A DNA stretch of 64,000 nucleotides from Durusdinium trenchii (lineage: Eukaryota > Sar > Dinophyceae > Suessiales > Symbiodiniaceae). Position numbers and translations under genes: made by a program. The notes beneath the pieces are model-generated. The model had not been told where the DNA came from. It worked only from the letters and a program-made list of their open reading frames with translations, and did no database searches. Where the stretch lies: NCBI GenBank assembly GCA_963970005.1, contig CAXAMN010006591.1:14365-78364 (forward strand), in the 5' to 3' direction. Position 1 is the stretch's first letter. Each line of letters opens with the position of its first letter. Shown here in pieces: positions 1 to 10,469 of this stretch.

Positions 1-960
1 TAGACGAAGTTGGCCCCAAGATGGCTCCAACGCAGCCGTAAGACAGCGAACCTGGCGCCTAACTTTGGATGTTCGTGCGCGGTGTGGGCGGCTGTCGACG
101 TGAATAGCCAGTGTACTACAAGCTGCACCAAGTCACCTTCGAGCCCGTTTGCTATTGTGGATCGCGGATTCCACCAAGAATGAGGGCTTGAAGGGCAAGA
201 TCATGGAGTTAACAACTCGTTGGGACAGCTCAACTTCGCTGACCTTGCCGACGGGAGCTGGCATGGAAAAGAGAAAGGGAAGAAAGGGGGCAAGAGCAAG
301 TCGAAAGATCAGAAGGGAAAAGCAAAAGGAAAGAAAGAGACGAAGTTAGAGGAAAAGGGCCCTTGGAAGGGCTCAGAGAAGGGTGAGAGTGTGCGCCAGA
401 GGACAGCTTCAGAGCCATTCTGATGAGGCATGGCGGACAGGCGCAAAGGTATCGACAGCCTACATTGGAAGCAGAAGCAACGGAGGAGGAGCTCAAGGCA
501 ATCTCAGAAGCCATTTCCGCTGGAGTGGTGACGCCAGCCAGCGCCAGGTCTTCATGGACAACCAAAGACACCTGCAGTGACCTGCACCGATTCCAACAAC
601 GCCGAGATCAAAGAGGCCGGCAAGGTGATGGAGGAGCCAGAAGAGAAGAGACAAGACTCATAAGAAAAGGGAGCCTCAGGAGGCAGAAGATTCAGGAAGA
701 TGAAGGAACAGAAGAGAAGGCTATGCCATCGAGTGCATCAAGACCGCGAGAAGAAGGGCCAGAACTGTTGCCTTCAGCGTCACCGACAAAGATTGCTAGG
801 CGGTATCCACCGCATTGTGCAGGTATACAAGCAATTGAGGTACATGGAGATGAGGAATTCGATTGGTCCATGGTGCCGGAGGAGGTGAGCGAAGAGCTGC
901 AGTTGAATGAAGGAGAAGATGAAGAATCACCCATCACGACAGAAGAGCATCTGAAAGTGC
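1..960 (+). pseudogene. Decayed 5' part of a Copia polyprotein (copia-1)
   Basis: Low-complexity Lys/Glu/Arg-rich coding remnants switch frame several times. One stretch around 265-420 is rich in GKEKGKK-type residues, like the basic linker of a Copia gag. Another, about 720-984, is acidic and ends EEHLKVLDQEVEDM, directly before the reverse transcriptase block. No capsid, zinc knuckle, protease or integrase core is recognisable, so most of gag and integrase is deleted or lies left of the window. The assignment rests mainly on position next to a clear Copia RT. Confidence 0.5.
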
Positions 961-984
961 TTGACCAAGAGGTGGAGGATATGT

Positions 985-1668
985 GATCTCTACAAAGTTC
1001 GTATACTGCTGGAAGCGCAGGGTGGAACAAGGAGGATGTTCAGAAGAGCACGCCTGGTTGCAAGGCAATTCAAATCCAGTGTGGACATGGAGCAAACCTT
1101 TGCACCAACATCAATGATGGTGATTCCAAAGACGCTCATCAACCTCATGCTGAACGTGTTCAAGCATTTCGTGGCAATGACACTGGACATCAAGGATGCA
1201 TTCCTGATGGCTGCGCAGCCTGAGGAAGAGAAGGCCTACGTGCATGTTGATGGAAAGATCTACAAGCTCAACGAACAGCTGCCGCACAGTGGTTTCAACT
1301 GTTCACGGGAGCGGGGCATGGGGCAGGACATCATTGCTGATGATACACAGAGTGATTTACATCACAGTCCATGTGGATGATGTCTTCATGGTGGGAGACG
1401 AGACAGCGCTGAAGGAGTTTGTCGACTACCTGAAGACAAAGAAGAAATGGAGCATTGAGGGGACCATTCCTGATGGGAGAAAGGTTCTCATATCGGAAAA
1501 GGGACTTCACTCTCTACCGAAGCTGGTGTGACACCCGCTGCGACTACAGGCAGTATGAGAGCCTTGGAAAAGAACTGGACCTGTTCAAGAAAGCCTACAG
1601 GAAGACGCCCATGGACCAGAGCTTCAGCAAGAAAGATGAAAGTGAAGATGATGCACCTACAAGGCACT
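985..1668 (+). pseudogene. Copia reverse transcriptase remnant (copia-1)
   Basis: Classic Ty1/Copia RT landmarks occur in order but in different frames. RARLVARQF is followed by the motif A block TLDIKDAFLMAA (about 1180-1215), then the catalytic motif C block VHVDDVFMVGDE (about 1368-1403). In the family, RT copies the element RNA, the motif A Asp and both HVDD Asp residues bind metal, and reaction takes place in cytoplasmic particles. The stretch between A and C is much shorter than normal and crosses a frameshift near 1300, so the enzyme is dead. The RNase H domain follows directly. Confidence 0.8.
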
Positions 1669-2262
1669 GAGGGCTATGGAGTGAGATTGTCAGCAAGGGC
1701 CAAAGGACAATCAGTCATGAATGTGCTGGACATCGAAGATAAGGAGCGGCGTCTTCTAGAAGTGGCGACAGATGCAGATTATGCCGGAGACAGGGATGAA
1801 GCACGACTTCGTTCCAGGTGTTCATCGACGGCAACGTCATGGAATCAACAAAATCAACAGCCAGGGCACAGAAAGCAATATCCCTCTCATCGGGGGAATC
1901 AGAGTTTGTTGCCGTGGATGCAGGATCCTCAGATGAACTGCTCATCAAGCACGTGTGGGAGAAGATGACAGAGGAGACATGTGAGATAAGGCGCGCTCAG
2001 ACAGTTCAGCTGCACCGTCAATGGTGCAAAGACAGGGCATTGGTCGAGTTCGCCACTTGGACGCATCGTTGTTCTGGGTGCAACACATAAGGAGAAGGAC
2101 AAGACTTTGGCTGTGGGACCAATCCCCACTGGGCTCAACTGTGCGCATCTAGGCACAAAGAGCTTGACGAGGAAGCGCGTGCTGGGACCCCTCTACATGT
2201 TGAAGATGGTGCGACAACAGTCGGTGAGGAGGAACGCAAAGAGCTCGAACACAGGGAGCAAA
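1669..2262 (+). pseudogene. Copia RNase H remnant (copia-1)
   Basis: The first RNase H strand is TDADYAGDRD at 1768-1797. After a frame change, QKAISLSSGESEFVAV (about 1870) carries the catalytic Glu. GIGRVRHLDASLFWVQ and PIPTGLNCAHLGTKSLTRKR (to about 2190) form the usual end of a dinoflagellate Copia RNase H. The domain removes RNA from the RNA:DNA hybrid during reverse transcription. At least three frame changes break it. Order and spacing after the RT show it belongs to the same element. Confidence 0.8.
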
Positions 2263-2720
2263 TGAAGAAAGGTCTGAAGAAGGTGGTGAGAAGCAAAGAC
2301 CTGCATGCGGGATTGTTGCTATTGATGACCAGTATGGATCAAGCCGCAGGTGGAGGAGGAACAAGGATGGCAATGGATGGCCTTTTGGCTATGCGCCATT
2401 TGTGGAGCCTGAGCCTAGCAGAGTGGTTGCGGCGACACATGATCATGAAGGTGATCTACCTGGCTGGGGACTACATCAATCCCGTCCTCGAGACACCGGT
2501 TCTGAAGTCTCAGAACTACATGTTGGCTGGTGAGGACAAGCTTGGCAAGTCAACGGAAGCTTCCCTGAGGCACTATGAAGAGGAAAGTGTCGAGACGCAG
2601 GACAAGATTTTCCAGCTTGAGACATACATCGCAGAGCTGGAACAGTGGATCCAGGAAGTGAAGGATCAAAGGAACATGGCTTTCGTAGCATCAAGACACA
2701 GCCTGAAGATGATGAGGTAA
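2262..2720 (+). pseudogene. Possible C-terminal tail of copia-1 polyprotein (152-codon ORF)
   Basis: An open frame follows the RNase H end. It begins Lys-rich (MKKGLKKVVRSKDLH) and ends in a likely coiled coil, with QLETYIAELEQWIQEVKDQR in heptad style. Dinoflagellate Copia polyproteins often carry an extra tail after RNase H, and position suggests the same here. I recognise no catalytic domain. Its middle (LLLLMTSMDQAAGGGG) may be out of the original frame. Confidence 0.35.
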
Positions 2721-5700
2721 AGGATCAATTACAGGGTCTGCAAGAGTGGTAGTAAGATCCACTACGCAGAGTACTGCCCACATTTTGCTGGTGCAGATGC
2801 ATTTGAGCTTTGTGTAAAGTGCATGGGTGATGGGTGATGGGTGATGGGGGCGTGACAGAATCCATGAACATGCCAGTCACCCATGCTTAGCACGCGCAAA
2901 TCAAAAAGTGTACCGGCAACATCAAGGCTCGAACTCGTGTGAAAAGGCACGTGTTTTGCTTCGCAAATAAAATAAGAGTTGTGAGGGACTGCAAAACCTG
3001 AGCCCAAACCGCGTTAACCTTTCCTGTAGCATCTTCATGCTCCAGAAAAGGACGAGTCAAATGCCCGATGACGGCCGTGCCGCCATGCATTGTGATGTGA
3101 TGTCCGTTTGATCGGATGATTGGCGGGAGGCTTGTACTTGTTTCCACGCAGTTCCAAAATTGTTCCCACACAATGTTTGTCAGCTTGAGATTGCCAAGAT
3201 TTTTAACATCGAAAGTGGAAATGGACTGCCCAAGGGATCGTCAAGAATCAACACAATGTTTCGAATAAAGCGAAGGACCTTCTTGTTCAACCGGCCCCTC
3301 ACCCGGAAAACCTAGAGTGGCATTGAAGAAATGAATGGGGCCACGAAAGGATTAATCAACCTAATTAAACATGAGTGCCACAATGCACTTGCTAGAGAAA
3401 TTCCGTGGTAAAAGAAGGGGATGTCCTGACTGGCTGCGACAGCACAGCGCAGCTCTTTTTGATCTCAACATCTTGGTGCATATGTTGTCAAATTTGGTGG
3501 ATGAATGCAAAAACTGCTGCACTTTTGCGTCCCAAGCGGTGGCTTCTGCAAAGCGGCAACAAGAAGAGGCAGAAGGACAAGGACAAAGACCTGACAAGCC
3601 TGCTGGCACCGAAGACGATGAAGGGCAAGGGACATTGAACCATTGGACCATGCAAATCCATGGCATTGTTGTATCTTGTTGTTGTTGTTGGGCGGCGGGT
3701 GGGCGGGTCAGCGCAACAAAAAACCACCACACATCAATGTCAAGAACGAAGCCGTGATAAGATTTTGTGGCATCATGCTGATCGTGGGCAGAGATGAGTT
3801 AACGCAACAGTTTTATGTCTATGTATTCTTATTACTCATTTCATTTTCCATTTGGGATCTGCTTTTTACAAGGTTTGTGGATGGTGTTTGTTGTTTTTTC
3901 CATCCCGGCCTTTGTTAGCTGCCACAGTGTGGTGGCTGTTTTTTGCAGTCATTGACAGGGACTTTGAACTTGCGTGGGTGTTGTGTGCAGCATTGGGATC
4001 AAAGCTTGATTTAGACGTCAGTGGTGCGTTCAAACTGAACAAAATGTAGTGACCAGAACCACAATATAAACACATGTCGAATGATTTCAGAGCGCCGGAG
4101 CAACTTAAAGTGTTCGAAACAACCCTTCGTGACATGAGCCGGGCTGCCAACCCAAACAAACCAAAGAAAACACAGATCGAAATTGAGGCAGGAAATGCCG
4201 TGTTTTCCTTATCTTATGGGAGAAGGTCTGAGCGTTCACACGTGCAAGGCTGATGTGGCTGCCAAGAAGCAAGAGGCGCAGTTTGATTTTGCTTGTGTTG
4301 TGGTATGGTTGAGTTGAGGCATGTCGTAAGTCATTCCCACCCTTGTTCAGGCAGACCGGGAAAGAATCAAGCGATGCATAATCACATTGGGAGATGAAAA
4401 CAAAAAGGCCGAGATTATTTTTGGCAAATATTTAAGTCAATGATTTGGCAATGTGCAGGTTGGGTTTGCCGAGTTTTGTGGGGGCACGGCTTCACATAGT
4501 AACTAGTATCCAAACATAGAAGCCAGCAGGTTGTTTCTCAGATTCGTGGAGCAGTGCAATTACTTCAGGCAAGTTCTTGTGTGAATGTTTGAAACGGATG
4601 CGCTGTGCACTGTTCGGCAACGATGGAGGATGATGTAGAACTTCATGGTGAGCTCATGTCAACAGTTCTAATCGATTGTGCAAAATGCAGGGGCCTGAGA
4701 TAAGATGATTATAATATAGGGTGTTCACACACCAGGCAAAATATGTTGTGAACCTGTTCATGTCTTCAGGTTTGCCTATCAAGTGGGAGACCCAACGCGC
4801 TCAGCAACAGTAAACATCTTGCCACCAATTTTGTCCATTTTACCATTGGACGGCTTGCCAAGATTGGGCATTTATGCCGCCTGGTGTGCCAAGATGGCGG
4901 CTGTCTCAATGCGTTATTGCTATGAGCATGGGTACTGGCAAGCGGGCAAGTGCAAGGCTGAAAAACACCCAAAGTGGGCGGCCAACATGGTCAGCTGCGC
5001 CATGGAGGAATTGAGAGCAACACCCTTATGGTTGAGTCACGCCATGACGCCATTTTTCAAGTGAGTGTTTGAACCTCTGAGGCGCGGGTGCAGGATGGCA
5101 GTGTGGCCAGCACGCATTGGGCCTAGCTGGGTGCAGCACTGTGAGTCAAAGGCTCCAGGCTGGGCTTTGGACATTAGACATGTGCAGTTTTGGATTTCGC
5201 ATTCATGAGTCATGAGTTTGAAAGGAGGGCCAGTCATGTAAACATCACTTTTTTCGAAATCTGGCGGACATTCCACCAAGGCTTTGCGTGAGAATGTGGA
5301 AGCAACAAACACGTACTTCAGGAACACAGTTTGTTGCATTTGACTCTGCGCTGCGGGTGCTTTGCCTGTCTGCAGCCGCCAACTTGAAGGAAGGTGTGTG
5401 CGTGTGGACAACACGCCACGCTGCCAACGTATGCCTGCGTGCGGTATTAGCCCTAAAGCCTTACCAGGCTTTCCCTCTGGCTTGCAGCGCAAAAGAACTA
5501 TGCTAAGTCTTTGGTGTGCCCGAAGCTAACGGATAGGAAGGCCTCGAGAAACTTTTGTGAGAAGTGGTGCTTGTCTTTCGAACATGCTAGATTGCTCGCA
5601 CTGGCCATGTGCATCTAACTTTAAGAAACCCATCCGTATATTGCAAGTTAAAGTATACTGAGCTAGTTTTGAGTGTTGAGGATCTTCTGGAGTGTTCTGC

Positions 5701-6810
5701 TTGTTTTTGAGGCAGCTCCTGCTTCGATTCATTGTTTTCCTGGCCAACACCGGCGTCCTAGGTCACGTGCGCTTCAGTTGATGATAGACACACGCATGGC
5801 TGTTTATTGCGCAGGCGTGGTCGCAGTCTTGGATTTGCTGCTGCAGGCTTGATCTATATTGAGTTTAAAACACACATGGCGCGTTGTCCATGTGTGAATG
5901 CTGCAATGCGCTCGGATGGGTTGGTGAGAGCGTCGGTAGTTTGCGTGGGATTTTGATGGGTTTTGTCACCTTCTAGATGGCAGTGCTATTTGGTGTGACT
6001 CAATGGGCAGGAGTAACCAAACTTGCATCCCAAGAAAACTACCATATCGAAGACAAGGGAGGCCGAGAGTGGACCAGCTAACTGAAACGGTGAAAGACAC
6101 TTTCCATTGTCTCGGGCACAGCCCGCCCCAACAACCAACCCTCCAACACATACGAATGCTCCAAAATGCCGCCAGGAACCGAGCATATCCATTTTGAGAA
6201 AAACAAGAATCAATCATTCTCTGAAAAGAAGGGCGCTGCCCCATCAGCCTACGGGCTCACACAGTAATTACACTGCAAAGGACAAATGCCTTTCCCCGAG
6301 CTTCGTGTCACCTCCTGCTATGTCAATTTTTGAGCCCGAACAAGGGAACCCTTGAACTCCTTGCTTGGCGCTAGGAAAAAATAGTGGGCCGGATGATTGT
6401 GAATGGAGTGGCGGCCCTGTGTGCGGGTGTGTTTGTGTGTGAGTGTGTAACGTATGTCAATGTGTAGCAGACCATTTTGGAAAGCGCCTGTAAAAAGACT
6501 TTGCACGTGCCGACCACCCCACTTTCCAACCAGTACCACGGCTACTTTGTGGAACATGGGTGGTTGGGCGATCGATTTGTTACGTCGACATTTTAATGAT
6601 GTATTTTAAATTAATCATTACATTATCGAGGTCAACAATTCACCTAGTATTGCATTGGTTCTGAAATCCAACCAAGTTGGTGACGTGTGAGGGCCGAACC
6701 AAAAATCTGAGCTGAACCGACCGTGATGTTGCGGACAGTCACAGAGACTACGGCTACGGCCAGTGTGGGGCAATACTTGTCGCTCCTCGATTTCGGGAAC
6801 AGCTATATAT
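2721..6810. other. Gene-poor spacer
   Basis: I recognise no gene here. Short open frames exist, for example 3371-3757 (128 codons, includes a CCCC tract) and 4783-5064 (93 codons, plus strand). They overlap competing frames of similar length and show no motif. The stretch 3820-3900 is T-rich. Apart from the G-quadruplex repeat near its start, no sizeable direct or inverted repeat was noticed. Confidence 0.5.
2825..2850 (+). repeat. GGGTGAT x3 G-quadruplex motif
   Basis: Three perfect copies of the 7-mer GGGTGAT are followed by GGGGG. This gives four G-runs of at least three separated by identical 4-nt TGAT loops, which satisfies the standard intramolecular quadruplex pattern. It lies about 110 bp after the copia-1 tail stop. 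Confidence 0.8.
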
Positions 6811-6877
6811 GGATTAATGTCCTCATAATTAAGCACAGAGTCAGTCCTTTTTCACCGTAGCATCGGGCTCAAAAAGG
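6811..6877 (+). repeat. Left terminal repeat core (A1) with spliced-leader-like sequence
   Basis: This 67-bp block is identical to 14216-14282. It holds a T-rich run, then CCGTAGC (6855-6861) and GGCTCAA (6866-6872). The dinoflagellate spliced leader begins CCGTAGC and ends GGCTCAAG, so both ends match and only the middle differs. The block lies immediately before the gag start, where a trans-spliced leader would sit. The sequence just after it reads AAAG/GTGAGT, which resembles a 5' splice donor. Confidence 0.8.
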
Positions 6878-6891
6878 GAAAGGTGAGTTGG

Positions 6892-7650
6892 ATGGGAGGG
6901 GGCCGGCCTGGCCCCCTCCCAATTTGTGAACGGTGCCAGCACTTCGTCGTGCGTGACAAAGGACTTAGTGTTTGTGCACCGTGTCGCAAGTCCTACCAGC
7001 TCCAGGTTTCAGTGAAGGGTGTTGTGTCCTCAGAGAAAGACGAATCGGCCGTTGTTTTCTACCAGGGCTGCTTCGCTCTTTTGGAGGACTGGCTGAGGAC
7101 AATCAAGGACTTGGAGACCAAGGACACCCCAACGGGATCTGGAAGCTCGGCATCGCGACACAGAAGCCCGAGCAAAGGAGAAGTCTCACGTAAGCCCCAA
7201 CCAAGAGATAACAAGGAGGACACAGCTGAGGAGAAGAAGATTGACCGGAAAGTAAGTTCAGCCCCTGCGAAAGCCCCACCTGTTCAGCCGAGTTCGCATT
7301 CACGGCCTGCATTGTCTGTTGAAGGGAGGAGTGCACAGAGAGCCACCTCCCAGACTCGTGCAGTTCCACGACCAAGTCAACCACCTCGAGAGGCTCTTCG
7401 TGATCGGTCGCCGGATCTTGGACTCTTTGCAAAGAAGAAGGCTGAGCCCAAGAAGGCCGTTGTGGAGGAAGAGAGAAGCCCCAGAGGGGAGTTGCAGAGA
7501 ACTCCCAAGTGTAAGGAAGAGCAAGAGGAAGAGGAGAAAAGCCCTAGAGGGGAGTTGAAGAGGACTCCCAAGCCTGCCGAAAAGAAGAAGAACGGCAGTC
7601 CAGCTTCGTTGTCTGGGCCTGGTGGAACTGGCCTATGGGTATTACTATGA
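6892..7650 (+). CDS. Gag-like ORF, N-terminal part, with CxxC pairs
   Basis: The first ATG is at 6892. The frame is also open upstream from 6883, but only from a GTG codon. Near the N-terminus, CERC and CAPC (residues about 13-16 and 30-33) form a possible zinc-binding pair. A charged Ser/Pro/Lys-rich region follows. It contains a duplicated peptide, SPRGELQRTPK (about 7474) and SPRGELKRTPK (about 7543), separated by a Glu run. The role is presumably gag or nucleic-acid binding in the retroelement particle, inferred from position. The frame ends in a stop at 7648, but related coding continues in another frame, so a frameshift lies near 7620. Confidence 0.6.
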   Translation: MGGGRPGPLPICERCQHFVVRDKGLSVCAPCRKSYQLQVSVKGVVSSEKDESAVVFYQGCFALLEDWLRTIKDLETKDTPTGSGSSASRHRSPSKGEVSRKPQPRDNKEDTAEEKKIDRKVSSAPAKAPPVQPSSHSRPALSVEGRSAQRATSQTRAVPRPSQPPREALRDRSPDLGLFAKKKAEPKKAVVEEERSPRGELQRTPKCKEEQEEEEKSPRGELKRTPKPAEKKKNGSPASLSGPGGTGLWVLL

Positions 7651-8337
7651 TGGTGTGGTCAAAGTGGCCGGCTACATTACAGGTTTGGGGCGTGACACTG
7701 ACTATTTGGAGTTCAGGGTGACGGGACCCAAACTGAAAGGCTGGTCGAAGTGCTGAGCGAACCATCTTGGAGGGTGATGCAGCTACACATCTGTCCCAAA
7801 GATTGTCCCCACTCTACAACTGGACCCGACATCCTACATGCCTCGAGTTTCTGGGAAGTGGGGGACAAGAGGCAGCCGTGGCATACGCTCTTCGAGAAGA
7901 CAGAGGTTGTGGCAGAGGAGAAGGATGAGATGGCAAAGCTGAGGGAGCACTATGCGGCTAGGAGCGGCTTGGTGGCTGGGGAGAAGAGGTCTCCCAGTGT
8001 GGAGGTTGAAAAAGAAAAGAAAAAGAAAAAGAAGAAACGGAAAGATAAAGAAAAGGAAAAGAGGCCTGAGAGGACGAGGTCAGATAAAGAAGGAACAGAG
8101 GATGAGACAGGGCAGGAGAGAGGGCAGAAGAAATTGAGGAGCCTGTTCAGTGGGACCTGCCTGGACCCACGTATGGAGGAGCGGGCCAAGTGGCTCAGAA
8201 GGGCACGAAAAATGGGAAAGAAAGAAGGAAAGAAACGCAAACACTCCTCGAGTGAGGGGACTTCGACGGAGAGCTCAACTTCCGAGGAGGATGAACAAGT
8301 TGAGACAGGAGAAGGATTGTTTGCCGAGAAGAAGTAG
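7651..8337 (+). pseudogene. Gag-like region, middle part (frameshifted)
   Basis: Coding resumes after the first gag frame breaks. GRDTDYLEFRVTG (about 7690) and SEPSWRVMQLHICPKDC (about 7755) look like folded protein. A poly-Lys/Glu tract (7995-8140) and a Ser-rich stretch (SSEGTSTESSTSEED, about 8246) come next. The open frame ends at 8337. The basic tract would suit RNA binding. No known domain is recognisable, and the assignment to gag is by position and composition. Confidence 0.5.
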
Positions 8338-8902
8338 CGGTACCCTCCACTCCTTGGACCGCAAGTCATTGCCTCCCCTCTACACGCAGTACTATCGCAG
8401 TGAGCTCCACTCCCAGGTTTCTCCTTCAATGGGGCAAGAACTGCTAACCATCAGTCAGACGGCTGATTTGCTACTTCGGGGACATCCGGCACGCGCCGTT
8501 GACCTTCTCTCCCAGCGGTTCAAGGCCCTCGAACAACAGGCACGAGGTGCGCACTGGACGGTTGCGCGCCAGCTGGAACTGGTGTCAGCAGATTCGGTTG
8601 GGTTATCCCAAGGAGCCGAAGGAGCTGAAGCCGCCCGGTTGGCAAGAGAAGAAGCCCGAAATCGAAGCGCAGTGCAAAGGCCTTACAACATGGGAGGCAA
8701 AGATGGGAGCAAGTCAAAAGGCAGACCTGATCCACCTGAGGGGCGTGAAAAAGGAGATCGAGGAGGCAAGGGAAAAGGGAAAGGAAAGAAGAAAGAAAAA
8801 CAAATGATGAGTAAAACAGAGGATTCAGAAAGCCCCAGGTGGAAAAAAGGTCAAGAGGAGGCTTGGAGGCTGAGAGTGCAATGGTTGAACAGGGTGCTAT
8901 AG
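8336..8902 (+). pseudogene. Gag-like region, C-terminal part
   Basis: In a third frame the sequence reads PLYTQYYRSELHSQVSPSMG, then a helical stretch with RGHPARAVDLLSQRFKALEQ and HWTVARQLELVSAD. A basic Gly/Lys tail (GGKGKGKGKKKEK, about 8763) ends it. This pattern, a helical capsid-like block followed by a basic tail, is frequent in dinoflagellate retroelement gag proteins, by my recollection. A frame change near 8335 separates it from the preceding part, and the RT-bearing frame begins by 8839. Confidence 0.5.
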
Positions 8903-9897
8903 CAGAGGTTGAGGATTTGTGCATTGAGCGGCTGTTGAAAGAGAGTGAGAAGAGAGGTTTAGAGCAGAGGACAGGTTGGGCGAAGAGACGGTGTGGTGGA
9001 GGCAGCAACGATTGCACGTCGCGATCACTGCTGCGAAAAGAGGAGCTCCCTTCGTTTGGTTCAGGCGTAGAGGCCGAGAGGGCCCAGCTGGAGTTGAATG
9101 GAGGGGAGCCGATTTTCTCCAGGCCACTTGAGGCTGGCTCCCAGTGCAAAGAACGAGTTGAACCGCATTGGAGGTCTTCTATGCCGCAAGATGGTAAGCA
9201 TGTGGAACGGGAGATGGACACAAGTCGTGCCTCCCAGTGTGACAGAGGTGAGTCGGAGCAGCAGCTTGTTGACGCCGCCCGTTGCGAGATCACCTATGAC
9301 ACCGTGGACAACAGAGGGCCCGGCTGGCGACTGGCCTTTGAGCCGTGCCGCGCAGTACTTGAGGCATGTTGTCGAAAAAAGGAGATTAGCTTCGTTGAGT
9401 TGGGTTCAGTGTTGTCTCAAGCATTGGCGGTGGTTGAAACCAGATTAGAGCGTTGCAGCCAGCCCAAGGGGGATTTATTCCCCTTGCCGCTCGCTAGTGA
9501 CTTGGGGCTACACGGTCAAAGAATCCCAAACTCGGACGCATTGATTCGTGCATTGAATTTGTTGTATGGAACCAAAACCAAGACACGTGCAAAAGAAGAA
9601 GGTATTCGAAGATCATTGACTGAAAGGTTAAATCAGGTGGTGTTGAAGTCGAATCTGTTGGAAGAGAATTTGCCCCAGCTGGACTTTCATAGACTTTTCC
9701 AATCCAAAATGGTGGATTATTCGGGTGAGGAGGTTCAGGTGGCCCGGTCTTTCCAGTGGAAGATGATTGAAGCAGCAATGCCGGAGGCGGTAGGTTCACT
9801 AGAGTTGGAATCCTCCTGCGATGGGGGGACTCTCAACTACGTCCGGGAATCATGGTGGAGCAGCGCCACTGGGCGGAGGTCTGCTCGGGGCTGTTGA
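8839..9897 (+). CDS. RT polyprotein N-terminal region (352-codon ORF)
   Basis: A long open frame sits between gag and the RT core. Its first 120 residues are charged and poorly ordered. The later part (SFVELGSVLSQALAVVETRL, QPKGDLFPLPLASDLG, then VARSFQWKMIEAAMPEA) looks folded and leads into the RT. The real product must shift frame near 9855-9895 to enter the RT core frame, whose first codons overlap this ORF end by 46 nt. I cannot tell programmed frameshifting from decay. Function is presumably an RT extension or linker. Confidence 0.5.
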   Translation: MEKRSRGGLEAESAMVEQGAIAEVEDLCIERLLKESEKRGLEQRTGWAKRRCGGGSNDCTSRSLLRKEELPSFGSGVEAERAQLELNGGEPIFSRPLEAGSQCKERVEPHWRSSMPQDGKHVEREMDTSRASQCDRGESEQQLVDAARCEITYDTVDNRGPGWRLAFEPCRAVLEACCRKKEISFVELGSVLSQALAVVETRLERCSQPKGDLFPLPLASDLGLHGQRIPNSDALIRALNLLYGTKTKTRAKEEGIRRSLTERLNQVVLKSNLLEENLPQLDFHRLFQSKMVDYSGEEVQVARSFQWKMIEAAMPEAVGSLELESSCDGGTLNYVRESWWSSATGRRSARGC

Positions 9898-10469
9898 GCC
9901 GGGGGGTTTGCCGGGTGATGCATGTATCGGAACTACACCATGTGAACGGACGCCCCCTGTTGAATGGACTTTTTGCCGTAAGCAAGCAGGAGACTGCGGT
10001 GGGTGCTGATGGCCAATCGTTCGAGGTTTGTCGACTCATCATGAACCTAGTGCCCACCAATAGTTGTTGTAGAAGCTTGGTTGGCGATACTTCAACTTTA
10101 CCCAGTGTTGTGGGCATGTCCGCGGTGGTTTTGGAGGATAGCCAACTTCTAATAACCTCATCTGAAGATATTCATTGCTTCTTTTACCTGTTCCGGACTC
10201 CAGCTTCCTGGTGGAAGTACATGGGGTTTGCAAGGGAGGTGCCCCACAAACCCCCCCCAGCGGCTTGCAGTGGGACAGGATGGCACATGGGGTTTATCAA
10301 TTCGGTGGCTATTGCTCAGCATGTGCGCCGGAGGGTCGTCAGGTTGGCTGATCATTTGTACAGGGTGTATTTGGACAACTATGATGAGTTGCGCAAAGTT
10401 GACCGCAGGCTGGCAGGGTTGGGCTGGCGAACCCTCAGCATGGACTTTGGCTGTGAGGCAAACCTATGA
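9852..10469 (+). CDS. Reverse transcriptase core with YLDN in place of YxDD
   Basis: RT landmarks in order: fingers VNGRPLLNGLFAVSK and VCRLIMNLVPTN, motif A-like SSEDIHCFFYLF (about 10158), motif B-like GWHMGFINSVAIAQH, and motif C VYLDNYDEL (YLDN at 10368-10379). The layout matches an RT of a DIRS/Ngaro-like element. The second catalytic Asp of the canonical YxDD is Asn here. That would normally cripple an RT, but may be a lineage feature. The frame stops at 10469; the thumb continues in the next frame. Confidence 0.7.
   Translation: MVEQRHWAEVCSGLLSRGVCRVMHVSELHHVNGRPLLNGLFAVSKQETAVGADGQSFEVCRLIMNLVPTNSCCRSLVGDTSTLPSVVGMSAVVLEDSQLLITSSEDIHCFFYLFRTPASWWKYMGFAREVPHKPPPAACSGTGWHMGFINSVAIAQHVRRRVVRLADHLYRVYLDNYDELRKVDRRLAGLGWRTLSMDFGCEANL

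Noticed and set aside
6883-6891. Gag start at 6883
   Set aside because: That codon is GTG, unlikely as a start in a eukaryote. The ATG at 6892 in the same frame was preferred.
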